A stretch of 64,000 bases of DNA from Streptomyces sp. NBC_00341 (GTDB lineage Bacteria > Actinomycetota > Actinomycetes > Streptomycetales > Streptomycetaceae), in assembly GCF_041435055.1 (NCBI RefSeq), contig NZ_CP108002.1:5642001-5706000 (forward strand), written 5' to 3'. Positions 1 to 10,528 of the stretch are shown in pieces. Under the pieces are notes generated by a model. That model saw only the letters and a program-made list of their open reading frames with translations. It did not search any database and was not told where the DNA came from. Made by a program: the position numbers and the translations under genes. Each line of letters opens with the position of its first letter. The stretch's first letter is position 1.

Positions 1-409
1 CCGCCTCGCGCATCGGCACATTGCACCGGGACAGCGCCGAAGTCTCGTCCCGGCACGTCGACATGAGGGCCTGGGCCAGCCCGCGATACTCACCCGCATG
101 AGTGATGATCGTGCCCAGCCACTCCACCAGCGCCTCGCACGGCCGCTCCGCCCCGGCCAGCTCGCGGGAGCGGGCGATCAGGTCGGCCACCGCCTCCTGG
201 AAGACGGCGCTCATCAGTGCGTGCCGGGTCGGGAAGTGCCGGTACAGCGTGCCGATCCCCAGCCCCGCGGACCGCGCGACATCCTCCAGGGACGCCGTCG
301 TGCCGTGCTCCGCGAAGGCGGTACGGGCCTCGGTCAGCAGCCGGTCGTAATTGCGGCGCGCGTCGGCGCGCATGGGCCGGGCCGGTGTCCCTGCTGTGCT
401 CGTCGCCAT
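1..409 (-). CDS. TetR/AcrR-family transcriptional regulator, 3' part missing at window edge
   Basis: The first 136 codons of a TetR-family repressor, read from an ATG at 409; the gene leaves the window at position 1. The N-terminus is a short basic arm followed by a typical TetR helix-turn-helix (ASLEDVARSAGLGIGTLYRHF, about residues 35-55), the DNA-binding part of the family. The ligand-binding helical domain begins but is incomplete, so the ligand cannot be guessed. The carboxylase gene downstream starts after a gap and is read in the same direction, so this gene is not obviously its partner. Family assignment is firm; target unknown. Confidence 0.85.
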   Translation of the reverse strand, partial: MATSTAGTPARPMRADARRNYDRLLTEARTAFAEHGTTASLEDVARSAGLGIGTLYRHFPTRHALMSAVFQEAVADLIARSRELAGAERPCEALVEWLGTIITHAGEYRGLAQALMSTCRDETSALSRCNVPMREA

Positions 410-566
410 CGCGCAGTCCTCCCTGATTCCGCCGCGGGGGTCCAGGATGCCATCGCCCGTACGGCCCAGTGGCCCGGGAGCCCGGCGGCTTCGGCCGCCA
501 ACGGGCGGCGCCCCCGTCACGTCGTACGACATGACAGGGGCGCCGGCGGAACGCGAGGAGCGGGGA

Positions 567-2321
<1,755 letters not shown>

Positions 2322-2712
2322 GATGGCTCCCTCCTTGAAACAAGCTGAGTTTAGGGACTACCGACACGGCCCTACGACCCGTCCCCAATGGTGAGCTTGC
2401 CCACACGGAGTGTGATTCGAGGCCTGCTCAAGTCGCGAAATCCCTTGTGGAACCACGGTACGCCGGGAACCATAACCGCACAGTAGCCACGAGGTGTGGT
2501 CCAGGTCTCTGTCGGTACGGGCAGCGACGCCCGGTGTTTCTTTGTCTGATTCCTACTAACGGCCGCGCATTTCTTTGCCTGGCGCCCGGCCGCCGGTATG
2601 CGGTGGGCGCCCGCATTGCCATCGCCGGGGCCCCGAAGCGGTCGAAACCCTTGTCCCGGGCATTACCCGTTAGTAGGGTCCGCGCTATCGCACGTACTGC
2701 AGGTAACAGGGG
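2322..2712. other. Intergenic region upstream of accA2 with a split inverted repeat
   Basis: 391 bases between divergent genes with no convincing coding sequence. It must hold the accA2 promoter (minus strand) and that of the membrane protein starting at 2713. The only structure I see is an 11-bp perfect inverted repeat, CCTACTAACGG at 2552-2562 and CCGTTAGTAGG at 2667-2677. The second arm lies 36 bases before the plus-strand start, so it may be part of an operator. Confidence 0.5.
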
Positions 2713-3171
2713 GTGAGCGCCGTGGTGCGCAGGCCGGTGGCATTCATATCCGCGATCGTGCTGGTCGCGGAAGCCGTGGGTGTCGTGATCGTCAACGGTG
2801 TCATGGCGACGTTCGTCAAGAACCAGGACATGTCCCTGGCGGGGACGGATCCCGGCGTCATGGCCAACGGCGCCTGGGTGCTGGGCGGGATCGCCGGAGT
2901 GTTCCTGCTGCTGTGCGGTGCGCTGCTCCTGCTGACCGGCATCCGCGACCGGGCCCCCGGCCGGATCGCCAGGGTCGTCCTCATCGGCTGCGCCGTCATC
3001 CACGGGGTGCTGGGCGCGCTCGCGGTGGGGCTGATCGGCTGGACCGCGTTCGTGTCCATGATGGTGGTGCTCGGCCTGATCGTGCTGACGCTGGTGGCGT
3101 ACGGCCCCGGCCGCGAGGAACCGGCCACCGGGGCGGACATCGAGAAGCCGGTGGCCCCGGCCTCCGTCTGA
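2713..3171 (+). CDS. Small integral membrane protein, function unknown
   Basis: 152 residues from a GTG with a GGGGG-rich ribosome site. Hydropathy by eye gives four transmembrane helices (about residues 6-26, 53-75, 83-105, 108-127), a short outside loop containing the stretch FVKNQDMSLAGTD, and a hydrophilic acidic C-tail. No catalytic motif is visible. It is divergent from accA2 and convergent with maf. The stop codon lies inside the first unit of a 27-bp tandem repeat. It looks like a conserved actinobacterial membrane protein, but I cannot name the family. Confidence 0.75.
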   Translation: MSAVVRRPVAFISAIVLVAEAVGVVIVNGVMATFVKNQDMSLAGTDPGVMANGAWVLGGIAGVFLLLCGALLLLTGIRDRAPGRIARVVLIGCAVIHGVLGALAVGLIGWTAFVSMMVVLGLIVLTLVAYGPGREEPATGADIEKPVAPASV

Positions 3172-3244
3172 CCGGACGGACGGGCTCCGCCGCCTGACCC
3201 GGACGGACGGGCTCCGCCGCCTGACCCGGACGGACGGGCTCCGC
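3168..3244. repeat. Tandem repeat, three 26-27 bp units
   Basis: Units at 3168-3193, 3194-3220 and 3221-3244 follow the pattern CTGACCCGGACGGACGGGCT plus CCGCCGC; the first lacks one C and the last is truncated. Each unit contains TGA, and the first provides the stop of the upstream gene. It sits between convergent genes. Confidence 0.9.
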
Positions 3245-3267
3245 TCAGGCCGGTCGGCCGTCTCCGC

Positions 3268-3876
3268 TCAGGCCCACAGCTCGGTGACCGTGATCCCCAG
3301 CTCGCCCAGGAGCCGCCGCAGCAGGGGCAGCGAGAGCCCGATGACGTTGCCCGGGTCGCCGTCGATGGAGTCCACGAACGGCGCAGAGCGTCCGTCCAGG
3401 GTGAAGGCGCCCGCCACGTGCAGCGGTTCGCCGGAGGCCACGTAGGCGGCGACCTCGGCGTCCGACGGCTCACCGAAGCGGACCGTCGTGGACGCGGTCT
3501 CCGAGACGGTCCGGCCACTCGCGGTGTCGGTCAGGCTGTGACCGGTCCGCAGTACCCCGGACCGGCCCCGCATCGACTTCCAGCGGGCCGTGGCCTCCTC
3601 GGCGTCGGCCGGTTTGCCGAGCGCCTCGCCGTCGAGTTCGAGCACCGAGTCGCAGCCGATGACCAGGGCCCCCGCGACCTCCGGCAGCGCGGCCACGGCG
3701 GCGGCCTTGGCCTCGGCGAGCACCAGCGCCAGCTCGGCGGGGGTCGGGGCGCTCAGCGCGTCCTCGTCCACCCCGCTGACGATCACCTCGGGCGCGAAGC
3801 CCGCCTGCCGGAGCAGTCCGAGGCGGGCGGGGGAGGCGGAGGCGAGCACGAGGCGGCGGGGCGCGGGATCAGTCAT
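3268..3876 (-). CDS. maf: Maf family nucleoside triphosphate pyrophosphatase
   Basis: 202 residues starting MTDPAPRR. Maf proteins hydrolyse non-canonical or modified nucleoside triphosphates to monophosphates (house-cleaning) and affect septation. The N-terminal signature [12 protein letters not shown] and the central [16 protein letters not shown] and [13 protein letters not shown] motifs are all present, and the length is normal. A second in-frame ATG lies three codons upstream (3885). I prefer 3876 because a TACGAT -10 element ends seven bases before it, as in leaderless actinobacterial mRNAs. The gene follows the carboxylase beta/epsilon genes in the same direction, as in other streptomycetes. 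Confidence 0.92.
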   Translation of the reverse strand: MTDPAPRRLVLASASPARLGLLRQAGFAPEVIVSGVDEDALSAPTPAELALVLAEAKAAAVAALPEVAGALVIGCDSVLELDGEALGKPADAEEATARWKSMRGRSGVLRTGHSLTDTASGRTVSETASTTVRFGEPSDAEVAAYVASGEPLHVAGAFTLDGRSAPFVDSIDGDPGNVIGLSLPLLRRLLGELGITVTELWA

Positions 3877-3883
3877 GCGCGCC

Positions 3884-3889
3884 ATCGTA
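3884..3889 (-). promoter_or_regulatory. Putative -10 element for a leaderless maf transcript
   Basis: On the minus strand TACGAT is followed by seven bases and then the ATG at 3876. No Shine-Dalgarno sequence is present. The spacing fits transcription starting at or next to the A of ATG. Confidence 0.45.
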
Positions 3890-3944
3890 CAAATCAGCCG
3901 CAGGCGCGGACCGCTCCCGGGGCCCGCTGCCCCGGGCCCCCGCT

Positions 3945-3964
3945 CCTCAACCGCCGGAGGGGCT
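3945..3964. repeat. Dispersed GC-rich repeat, divergent copy
   Basis: CCTCAACCGCCGGAGGGGCT matches the element found at 35364, 35438 and 59251 (CCTCAATCGCCGG followed by [AG]CGGGC) at about 17 of 20 bases. It overlaps the 3' end of the small membrane-protein gene, so its last residues (SPSGG) and stop codon are encoded by the repeat. Confidence 0.5.
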
Positions 3965-4090
3965 CTGCAGGCCCAGGACGAACATCGCGACCACCATGGC
4001 CAGCGCGAGCACCAGTCCCACGCGCCGCATCATGTCCTGGGCGTCGCGCAGTTCCTTCGGCGGCTTGTTCTCGGGATCGGACCACAGCAT
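3947..4090 (-). CDS. 47-residue single-span membrane protein
   Basis: Starts [21 protein letters not shown], followed by one transmembrane helix ([18 protein letters not shown]). A longer reading frame extends upstream to 4249, but the extra part lacks streptomycete coding character and overlaps the epsilon subunit gene, so I start at the ATG at 4090. It lies between the carboxylase epsilon subunit and maf in the same direction and may be co-transcribed. Small proteins of this type accompany pccB/pccE in related genomes as I recall. Function unknown. Confidence 0.7.
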   Translation of the reverse strand: MLWSDPENKPPKELRDAQDMMRRVGLVLALAMVVAMFVLGLQSPSGG

Positions 4091-4164
4091 GCTTCCGATC
4101 CTGCTGCGGAGGCCCTGGCCGGCGCCTGAGTACGCGTACTCAACAACCCTTTCGCGCGTACCCG

Positions 4165-4371
4165 CTACCCGGGCCAGTACGTACGCGCCCAGGCGCGCGG
4201 CCCCGGCAGATGGCGGTCGCGCCGGGCGACCCGGCCCGGGTCGGACCACTGTCCGGGCAGCTCGGGTGCTCCGGACGAGACGGCGGCCACCGCGGCGGCG
4301 CGTGCCTGGACGACCGCGAGCGCGGCTGCCAGTTCTTCCGGGGTGGGATTGCCCCGTACGACCTTGATCAT
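4165..4371 (-). CDS. pccE: Acyl-CoA carboxylase epsilon subunit
   Basis: 68 residues, starting MIKVVRGNPTPEELAAALAVV, the hallmark of the small epsilon subunit specific to actinobacterial acyl-CoA carboxylases. This subunit binds and stimulates the alpha-beta complex. The C-terminus (WSDPGRVARR, ending AWARTYWPG) also matches the family. The start is 14 bases past the stop of pccB, so the two are almost certainly translated from one mRNA with roughly matched amounts. Confidence 0.92.
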   Translation of the reverse strand: MIKVVRGNPTPEELAAALAVVQARAAAVAAVSSGAPELPGQWSDPGRVARRDRHLPGPRAWARTYWPG

Positions 4372-4385
4372 GGCCAGAGCCCTTT

Positions 4386-5969
4386 CTAGAGAGGGATGTT
4401 GCCGTGCTTCTTGGGGGGCAGCGACTCCCGCTTGGTCCGCAGCTGCCGCAGTCCCTTGACCACGTGGGCCCGGGTCTCGGACGGCATGATCACCGCGTCC
4501 ACGTAGCCGCGTTCGGCCGCCACGTACGGGTTGAGCAGCGCGTCCTCGTAGTCCGCCATCAGCTCGGCGCGGGTGGCGTCCTGATCCTCCGCGGCGGCGA
4601 TCGTGCGGCGGTGCAGGATGTTGACGGCGCCCTGGGCGCCCATCACGGCGATCTGGGCGGTCGGCCAGGCGACGTTGATGTCGGCGCCCAGGTGCTTGGA
4701 GCCCATCACGTCGTACGCGCCGCCGAACGCCTTGCGGGTGATCACCGTGATCAGCGGGACGGTCGCCTCCGCGTACGCGTAGATCAGCTTGGCGCCGCGC
4801 CGGATGATGCCGCCGTACTCCTGGTCGACGCCGGGCAGGAAGCCGGGCACGTCCACGAAGGTCAGCACCGGCACGTTGAACGCGTCGCAGGTGCGGACGA
4901 AGCGCGCGGCCTTCTCGCTCGCGTTGATGTCCAGACAGCCGGCGAACTGCATCGGCTGGTTGGCGACGATGCCGACCGGATAGCCCTCGACCCGGCCGAA
5001 GCCGGTGAGGATGTTCGGCGCGAACAGGGCCTGGGTCTCCAGGAATTCACCGTCGTCCAGCACGTGCTCGATCGCGGTGTGCATGTCGTACGGCTGGTTC
5101 GCGGAGTCCGGGATCAGCGTGTCCAGCTCGCGGTCCTCGTCCGTGACCGCGAGGTCCGCCTCCTCGGGGAAGGACGGGGCCTCGGAGAGGTTGTTCGACG
5201 GGAGGTAGGAGAGCAGCGACTTGACGTACTCGATGGCGTCCTTCTCGTCGCCCGCCATGTGGTGCGCCACCCCGGAAGTGGTGTTGTGGGTGCGGGCGCC
5301 GCCCAGCTCCTCGAAGCCGACGTCCTCGCCGGTGACCGTCTTGATGACGTCGGGCCCGGTGATGAACATGTGCGAGGTCTGGTCGACCATGACCGTGAAG
5401 TCGGTGATCGCGGGGGAGTAGACCGCGCCGCCCGCGCACGGTCCCACGATCAGCGAGATCTGCGGGACGACACCGGAGGCGTGCACATTGCGCCGGAAGA
5501 TCTCCGCGAAGAGGCCCAGCGCCGCCACGCCTTCCTGGATACGGGCGCCGCCGCCGTCGTTGATGCCGATGACCGGGCAGCCGGTCTTCAGCGCGAAGTC
5601 CATCACCTTGACGATTTTCTCACCGTAGACCTCACCGAGCGAGCCGCCGAAGATGGTGAAGTCCTGCGAGTACACGCAGACGGGGCGGCCGTCGACCGTG
5701 CCGTACCCGGTGACGACACCGTCCCCGTACGGCCGGTTCTTCTCGATCCCGAAGTTCGTCGAGCGGTGCCGGGCGAATTCGTCGAGCTCGACGAAGGAGC
5801 CCTCGTCCAGCAGCAGGTCCACGCGCTCGCGCGCCGTCAACTTGCCCTTCGCGTGCTGCTTCTCCACCGCGCGGGCGGACCCCGCGTGGGTCGCCTCCTC
5901 GATGCGGCGCTGCAGGTCCGCGAGCTTGCCCGCGGTGGTGTGGATGTCGGTCTCTTCCGGCTCGGACAT
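4386..5969 (-). CDS. pccB: Propionyl-CoA carboxylase beta (carboxyltransferase) subunit
   Basis: 527 residues starting [19 protein letters not shown], with AGGGAG ten bases upstream; the frame is open further upstream to 6104 but that extension is not family-like. Both crotonase-fold halves of a carboxyltransferase are present. Oxyanion-hole glycine pairs are seen in [12 protein letters not shown] (first half) and in [16 protein letters not shown] with ITRKAFGG (second half). It transfers the carboxyl group from biotin to propionyl- and possibly acetyl-CoA, giving methylmalonyl-/malonyl-CoA. The active complex needs an alpha subunit (AccA2 at 567) and PccE encoded next to it. The divergent neighbour is biotin ligase, which activates the alpha subunit. 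Confidence 0.95.
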   Translation of the reverse strand: MSEPEETDIHTTAGKLADLQRRIEEATHAGSARAVEKQHAKGKLTARERVDLLLDEGSFVELDEFARHRSTNFGIEKNRPYGDGVVTGYGTVDGRPVCVYSQDFTIFGGSLGEVYGEKIVKVMDFALKTGCPVIGINDGGGARIQEGVAALGLFAEIFRRNVHASGVVPQISLIVGPCAGGAVYSPAITDFTVMVDQTSHMFITGPDVIKTVTGEDVGFEELGGARTHNTTSGVAHHMAGDEKDAIEYVKSLLSYLPSNNLSEAPSFPEEADLAVTDEDRELDTLIPDSANQPYDMHTAIEHVLDDGEFLETQALFAPNILTGFGRVEGYPVGIVANQPMQFAGCLDINASEKAARFVRTCDAFNVPVLTFVDVPGFLPGVDQEYGGIIRRGAKLIYAYAEATVPLITVITRKAFGGAYDVMGSKHLGADINVAWPTAQIAVMGAQGAVNILHRRTIAAAEDQDATRAELMADYEDALLNPYVAAERGYVDAVIMPSETRAHVVKGLRQLRTKRESLPPKKHGNIPL

Positions 5970-6102
5970 CGGGTTGCGGCTCCCTGCCTGGTCACGGGGA
6001 CGACTGTGCTGCTGATCAGCGGATGAACAGCTACTGCCCCGTAGCGTATCGGCGCGGATACGGTTCGGCAGTGCGTCGTTTGACACACCTAGGGTGGCTT
6101 GC

Positions 6103-6966
6103 ATGACACCCTCGGATGCGTCTCACAACCGTTGGTCGGACCTGGACCGGCCGCCCCTGAACGTTCCCGCGCTGCGGCGCGGTCTGCTCCGCCCCGACGG
6201 GCTGTGGAGCGCCCTCGACGTCGTGGACGCCACCGGGTCGACCAACTCCGACCTCGCGGCGCGCGCCGCCGGGCTCGCCGAGGGCACCGTCCTGGTCGCG
6301 GAGGAGCAGACCGCCGGACGGGGACGCCTGGACCGGACCTGGACCGCACCGGCCCGTTCGGGCCTCTTCTTCTCCGTCTACCTGAAGCCCGGCGCGGTGC
6401 CCGTCCAGCGCTGGGGCTGGCTGCCGCTGCTCACCGGGGTCGCGGTGGCGACGGGCCTGGCGCGGTCCGCGGGCGTCGACACGGCACTGAAGTGGCCCAA
6501 CGACCTGCTGGTCACCGTCGACGCCCAGGAGCGCAAGGCCGGCGGCATCCTGGCCGAGCGCGCCGGGGACGGCGTCGTCATCGGCATCGGCCTCAACGTC
6601 TCCCTGCGCGAGGACGAGCTCCCCGCCCCCACGGCCGCCTCGCTCGCCCTGGCCGGAGCGGTCTCCACCGACCGCGAGACGCTGCTCAGGGGCGTGCTGC
6701 GGTCGCTGGAGCAGTGGTACGGGAAGTGGCGCGCGGCGGACGGGGACGCGGCCGCGAGCGGCCTCCAGGAGGCGTACGCGGCCGGCTGCGCGACGCTCGG
6801 GCGCACCGTGCGGGCCCAGCTGCCGGGCGACCGCACGCTCACCGGGGAGGCGGTGGCGATCGACGGGGACGGGCGCCTCGTCCTGTCGGTCGGAGACGGC
6901 CTCCAGGAGCCCGTCTCCGCGGGCGACATCGTGCACCTGAGGGGCGCCGCGGGCGGTCTGACCTGA
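6103..6966 (+). CDS. birA: Biotin--[acetyl-CoA-carboxylase] ligase
   Basis: 287 residues. The ligase motif GRGRLDRTW (biotinyl-AMP loop) follows [10 protein letters not shown] near the N-terminus, then KWPNDLL and GGILAE (biotin pocket) and a C-terminal SH3-like domain. There is no N-terminal helix-turn-helix, so this is the monofunctional type, not a BirA repressor. It attaches biotin to the lysine of AccA2-type subunits and is divergent from pccB. The ATG at 6103 is preceded by TAGGGT and seven bases, which suits a leaderless mRNA. A GTG three codons earlier is less likely. Confidence 0.94.
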   Translation: MTPSDASHNRWSDLDRPPLNVPALRRGLLRPDGLWSALDVVDATGSTNSDLAARAAGLAEGTVLVAEEQTAGRGRLDRTWTAPARSGLFFSVYLKPGAVPVQRWGWLPLLTGVAVATGLARSAGVDTALKWPNDLLVTVDAQERKAGGILAERAGDGVVIGIGLNVSLREDELPAPTAASLALAGAVSTDRETLLRGVLRSLEQWYGKWRAADGDAAASGLQEAYAAGCATLGRTVRAQLPGDRTLTGEAVAIDGDGRLVLSVGDGLQEPVSAGDIVHLRGAAGGLT

Positions 6967-7087
6967 GCGGCGCGTCCCAGGTCGGGGCGGACTGAGGACG
7001 TGAGGTAGGGCACACCTGCCGTATCGTTGAGGCGATCCACCGACAGATCGGCAGGGCAGTGCGCAGGGAACGGGCAGGAGGCGGCTG

Positions 7088-8272
7088 GTGACCGTCGACG
7101 ACACGACGTCCGGCGATGGCTCGGAGCCCTCGTCGGACCCATCGGTCCACGCGACACCCCATCACGAAGTCGACCACACGGCGGAGCCGACCGACGACCC
7201 CCTCGCGATCAGGCTGGAAGCGCTGATCCTGGGCGCCGACCGGCGCTACACCCCGTTCCAGGCCGCCCGGACCGCGGGCGTCTCGATGGACCTGGCGTCA
7301 CGGTTCTGGCGGGCCATGGGCTTCGCGGACATCGGCCAGGCCAAGGCGCTGACCGAGGCGGACGTGCTGGCCCTGCGCCGGCTCTCCGGTCTGGTCGAGG
7401 CCGGGCTGCTGAGCGAGCCGATGGCGATCCAGGTGGCCCGGTCCACCGGGCAGACCACCGCCCGGCTGGCGGAGTGGCAGATCGACTCCTTCCTGGAGGG
7501 CCTGACCGAGCCGCCCGAGCCCGGTATGACCCGCACCGAGGTCACCTACCCGCTGGTCGAGCTGCTCCTGCCGGAGCTGGAGGAGTTCCTCGTCTACGTG
7601 TGGCGGCGCCAGCTCGCCGCCGCCACCGGCCGGGTCGTGCAGGCGGCGGACGACGACGAGATGGTCGACCGCCGGCTGGCCGTCGGCTTCGCGGACCTCG
7701 TCGGCTTCACCCGGCTCACCCGCCGCCTGGAGGAGGAGGAGCTCGGCGAACTCGTCGAGGCCTTCGAGACCACCTGCGCCGACCTGGTCGCCGCCCACGG
7801 CGGCCGGCTCATCAAGACCCTCGGTGACGAGGTCCTCTTCGCCGCCGACGACGCGGGCACCGCGGCCGAGATCGCGCTGCGCCTGATCGAGGCGATGACG
7901 CTGGACGAGCAGATGCCCGCGCTGCGCGTCGGCATCGCGTTCGGCACGGTCACCACCCGGATGGGCGATGTGTTCGGCACCACCGTGAACCTCGCCAGCC
8001 GGCTCACCTCGATAGCGCCGAAGGACGCCGTCCTGGTGGACGGGGCGTTCGCGGAGGAGCTGACCCGTACCGGCGACGCACCCGCCTCGGAGGCGCGGGC
8101 CGCGGAGGAGGCCGCTGCCGCCGCCGAGCGCGCCGGCCGGGAGGGCGCGGACGGCGAGGAGCCGATGCCCGTGCCCAAGTACCGCTATGGGCTCCAGCCG
8201 ATGTGGCAGCGCCCGGTGCGCGGCCTCGGCGTCGTGGAACCCTGGCTGCTGGCCCGTCGCGGCGGCTCCTGA
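7088..8272 (+). CDS. cya: Class III adenylate cyclase
   Basis: 394 residues from GTG, with a perfect AGGAGG six bases upstream. Residues 40-180 form an N-terminal helical region. The catalytic cyclase homology domain spans about 195-345. It has the metal-binding aspartate in VGFADLVGFT (Asp203), the second in KTLGDEVLF, and the transition-state Asn/Arg pair in TVNLASRL. It makes cAMP from ATP; in streptomycetes cAMP acts with Crp in germination and development. The C-terminal tail is Ala/Glu rich. Position between birA and an enoyl-CoA hydratase gene agrees with streptomycete cya as I remember it. Confidence 0.93.
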   Translation: MTVDDTTSGDGSEPSSDPSVHATPHHEVDHTAEPTDDPLAIRLEALILGADRRYTPFQAARTAGVSMDLASRFWRAMGFADIGQAKALTEADVLALRRLSGLVEAGLLSEPMAIQVARSTGQTTARLAEWQIDSFLEGLTEPPEPGMTRTEVTYPLVELLLPELEEFLVYVWRRQLAAATGRVVQAADDDEMVDRRLAVGFADLVGFTRLTRRLEEEELGELVEAFETTCADLVAAHGGRLIKTLGDEVLFAADDAGTAAEIALRLIEAMTLDEQMPALRVGIAFGTVTTRMGDVFGTTVNLASRLTSIAPKDAVLVDGAFAEELTRTGDAPASEARAAEEAAAAAERAGREGADGEEPMPVPKYRYGLQPMWQRPVRGLGVVEPWLLARRGGS

Positions 8273-8349
8273 CGCGTTCCGGACCCCCTTTTACGCGAGA
8301 GCTCTAGGATCCCTCCGGTAACGCTCGTTAACCGAACAGGGGTGCAGCC

Positions 8350-9162
8350 ATGACCGTCACGTCCGAGCAGCGGTTCGGGGAGTTCGTCGTCGTACGGGGT
8401 CACGAGGGCCTGGAGCACGTCGCCGAGCTGGTCCTCGACCGGCCGAAGGCCATGAACGCGGTGTCCACGGACATGGCGCGCTCGATCGCCGCCGCCTGTG
8501 CCGCGCTCGCCGCGGACCCGGACGTCCGGGTCACCGTCCTCACCTCCAGCCATGAGCGGGCCTTCTGCGTGGGGGCGGACCTCAAGGAGCGGAACTCCTT
8601 CACCGACGCCGACCTGGTGCGGCAGCGGCCCACCGCCCGCGCCGCCTACACCGGTGTCCTCGAACTGCCGATGCCGACGATCGCCGCGGTGCACGGGTTC
8701 GCGCTCGGCGGCGGTTTCGAGCTGGCGCTGTCCTGCGATCTGATCGTGGCCGACGCCACCGCGCTGGTGGGCCTGCCCGAGGTCTCCGTCGGGGTCATCC
8801 CGGGCGGCGGCGGCACCCAGCTGCTGCCGCGCCGGATCGGGGCGGCGCGGGCGGCCGAGCTGATCTTCACCGCCCGCCGGGTGGAGGCGGCGGAGGCCCG
8901 GGAGCTGGGGCTGGTCGACGAGCTGGTGGCGGCGGGCGAGGACCGCTCGGAGGCGCTGGCGCTGGCCGGGCGGATCGCCGGGAACTCCCCGGTGGGCCTG
9001 CGGGCGGCCAAGCGGGCGCTGCGGCTCGGGCACGGGCTCGATCTGCGGGCCGGCCTGGAGGTGGAGGACTCCGCGTGGCGCTCTGTGGCCTTCTCCGGCG
9101 ACCGCGCGGAGGGGGTCGCCGCGTTCAACGAGAAGCGGAAGCCGAACTGGCCCGGCGAATGA
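8350..9162 (+). CDS. Enoyl-CoA hydratase/isomerase family protein
   Basis: 270 residues, crotonase fold. The two oxyanion-hole regions are visible: AFCVGADLKERNS near residue 75 and HGFALGGGFELALSCD near residue 118. The region PEVSVGVIPGGGGTQLL holds the hydratase glutamate-type segment. It hydrates or isomerises acyl-CoA intermediates in fatty acid or amino acid breakdown; substrate not deducible. An AGGGG site precedes the ATG. It is monocistronic between cya and the diguanylate cyclase. Confidence 0.9.
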   Translation: MTVTSEQRFGEFVVVRGHEGLEHVAELVLDRPKAMNAVSTDMARSIAAACAALAADPDVRVTVLTSSHERAFCVGADLKERNSFTDADLVRQRPTARAAYTGVLELPMPTIAAVHGFALGGGFELALSCDLIVADATALVGLPEVSVGVIPGGGGTQLLPRRIGAARAAELIFTARRVEAAEARELGLVDELVAAGEDRSEALALAGRIAGNSPVGLRAAKRALRLGHGLDLRAGLEVEDSAWRSVAFSGDRAEGVAAFNEKRKPNWPGE

Positions 9163-9173
9163 CGTGAACGAGG

Positions 9174-9186
9174 TAACGCTCAGTGA
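9174..9186 (+). promoter_or_regulatory. Candidate BldD box upstream of the GGDEF gene
   Basis: TAACGCTCAGTGA matches the published BldD consensus TNACNCWGNGTNA at eight of nine fixed positions and lies 73 bases before the diguanylate cyclase start. BldD is the c-di-GMP-binding developmental repressor and is known to control several diguanylate cyclase genes. Binding here is inferred. Confidence 0.45.
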
Positions 9187-9258
9187 TTGCCTTGCGACGC
9201 ACCGCGCATGATCACGACTGAAAACTGATCAAATCGTCACAAATCTACATAAGCTGTT

Positions 9259-10470
9259 GTGATGGGTGGTGATGATGCGCGGCTCCGGGCCGTGGTTTCG
9301 CTTGCACAGGCGATGGCGGCGGCACACACCCCGCGGGGGTGCTGGCGGGCGGCCGCGCTGGGGGCCTGCGAGGCGCTGGGCGGCAGCTTCGCCGCGCTGT
9401 CGGTCTGGGAGCGCGGACGCGGGCGGCTGCGGGTCCTGGTGAACGCGGGCGACCGGGTCGAGGGGGAGGAGGAGTTCCCCGACGAGGAGACGTACCCGGT
9501 CCACCAGTTCCCGGAGATCACCGAGTTCCTCCACGAGCGGTGGGCCGGGGGCGGTGAGCCGGACGCCTGGGTGGAGACGGCCGACGGTCCGGTGGAGCCG
9601 GAGCCCGCGGACGGTGGCCGGACGGCCGGGGCGGCGGGTGCGCACGGTCACCGGCACGGCTACTGCCATCAGCGGGTGGCGGCCCTGCGCCGGCGCGGGC
9701 GGGGCTGCTGTGTGGTGGCGCCGATCGTGCTGCACGGGCGGGCCTGGGGCGAGCTGTATGTGGCGCGGCCGGTGGGGGAGCCGGTGTTCGGGCGGGCGGA
9801 CGCGGACTTCGCCACCGTGCTGGCCGCGGTGGTGGCCGCCGGGATCTCCCAGACGGAGCGACTGGAGGAGGTGCGCAAGCTCGCCTTCACCGACCCGCTG
9901 ACCGGCCTCGCCAACCGGCGGGCCGTCGACATGCGCCTCGACGAGGCGGTGGAGCGGCACCGGGCGGACGGTTCGGTGGTCAGCCTGGCCGTCTGCGATC
10001 TCAACGGGCTGAAGTGGGTCAACGACACCCACGGCCACGCGGTCGGAGACCGTCTGCTGGAACGTTTCGGCTCGGTACTGTCCCGGTGCGGCGCGATGCT
10101 GCCCGGAGCGCTCTCCGCCCGGCTCGGCGGGGACGAGTTCTGTCTGCTGGCGGTGGGGCCGGGCGCGGACGAGGTGGTGGCGGTGGCCACCGAGCTGTGC
10201 GAGCGGGCGGCCGAGCTGGAGTTCGGCAACGGGGTCGCCTGCGGGATCGCCTCCACCGGCGACCCGATCGGCCCGGTGGTCTCCGCGCGGCGGCTGTTCC
10301 GGCTCGCGGACGCGGCCCAGTACCGGGCGAAGGCCGCCCGCTCGCTGCGGCCCGTGGTGGCGGGGCGCGACGGAGAGGTGATCCGGCTGGCCGACTCCCC
10401 GCCCAAGGCCGCCCACGACCGCCGCCGGCTGCGCGGCAACCGCCCCTCGGCCGAGCCGCCCGATCGGTAA
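9259..10470 (+). CDS. GAF-GGDEF diguanylate cyclase
   Basis: 403 residues. The N-terminal ~195 residues resemble a GAF sensory domain, interrupted by a low-complexity linker (about 100-135) rich in Gly and Pro. The GGDEF domain spans about 205-375 and has an intact signature RLGGDEF (290-294) and the substrate motif DLNGLKWVND, so it should make c-di-GMP. There is no RxxD inhibitory site just before the signature. No transmembrane segment is seen. Starts at GTG 9259 or ATG 9262; no ribosome site is visible and a TAAGCT element lies just upstream, so the mRNA may be leaderless. Probably the streptomycete CdgE-type enzyme by position, but I am not certain of the name. Confidence 0.9.
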   Translation: MMGGDDARLRAVVSLAQAMAAAHTPRGCWRAAALGACEALGGSFAALSVWERGRGRLRVLVNAGDRVEGEEEFPDEETYPVHQFPEITEFLHERWAGGGEPDAWVETADGPVEPEPADGGRTAGAAGAHGHRHGYCHQRVAALRRRGRGCCVVAPIVLHGRAWGELYVARPVGEPVFGRADADFATVLAAVVAAGISQTERLEEVRKLAFTDPLTGLANRRAVDMRLDEAVERHRADGSVVSLAVCDLNGLKWVNDTHGHAVGDRLLERFGSVLSRCGAMLPGALSARLGGDEFCLLAVGPGADEVVAVATELCERAAELEFGNGVACGIASTGDPIGPVVSARRLFRLADAAQYRAKAARSLRPVVAGRDGEVIRLADSPPKAAHDRRRLRGNRPSAEPPDR

Positions 10471-10492
10471 GGGGTCAACCCGGCGACCACTA

Positions 10493-10521
10493 GTGACATG
10501 AAGAGATTCAATCCGTACGCT
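10493..10521 (+). promoter_or_regulatory. Promoter of hutH, likely leaderless
   Basis: GTGACA (10493-10498), a 17-bp spacer and TACGCT (10516-10521) form a good vegetative promoter. The -10 box ends seven bases before the hutH ATG and no ribosome site exists, so transcription probably starts at the start codon. Confidence 0.55.
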
Positions 10522-10528
10522 TCTGAAT

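Noticed and set aside
6080..6085. TTGACA before birA
   Set aside because: Only four bases separate it from the likely -10 TAGGGT, so it cannot be its -35.
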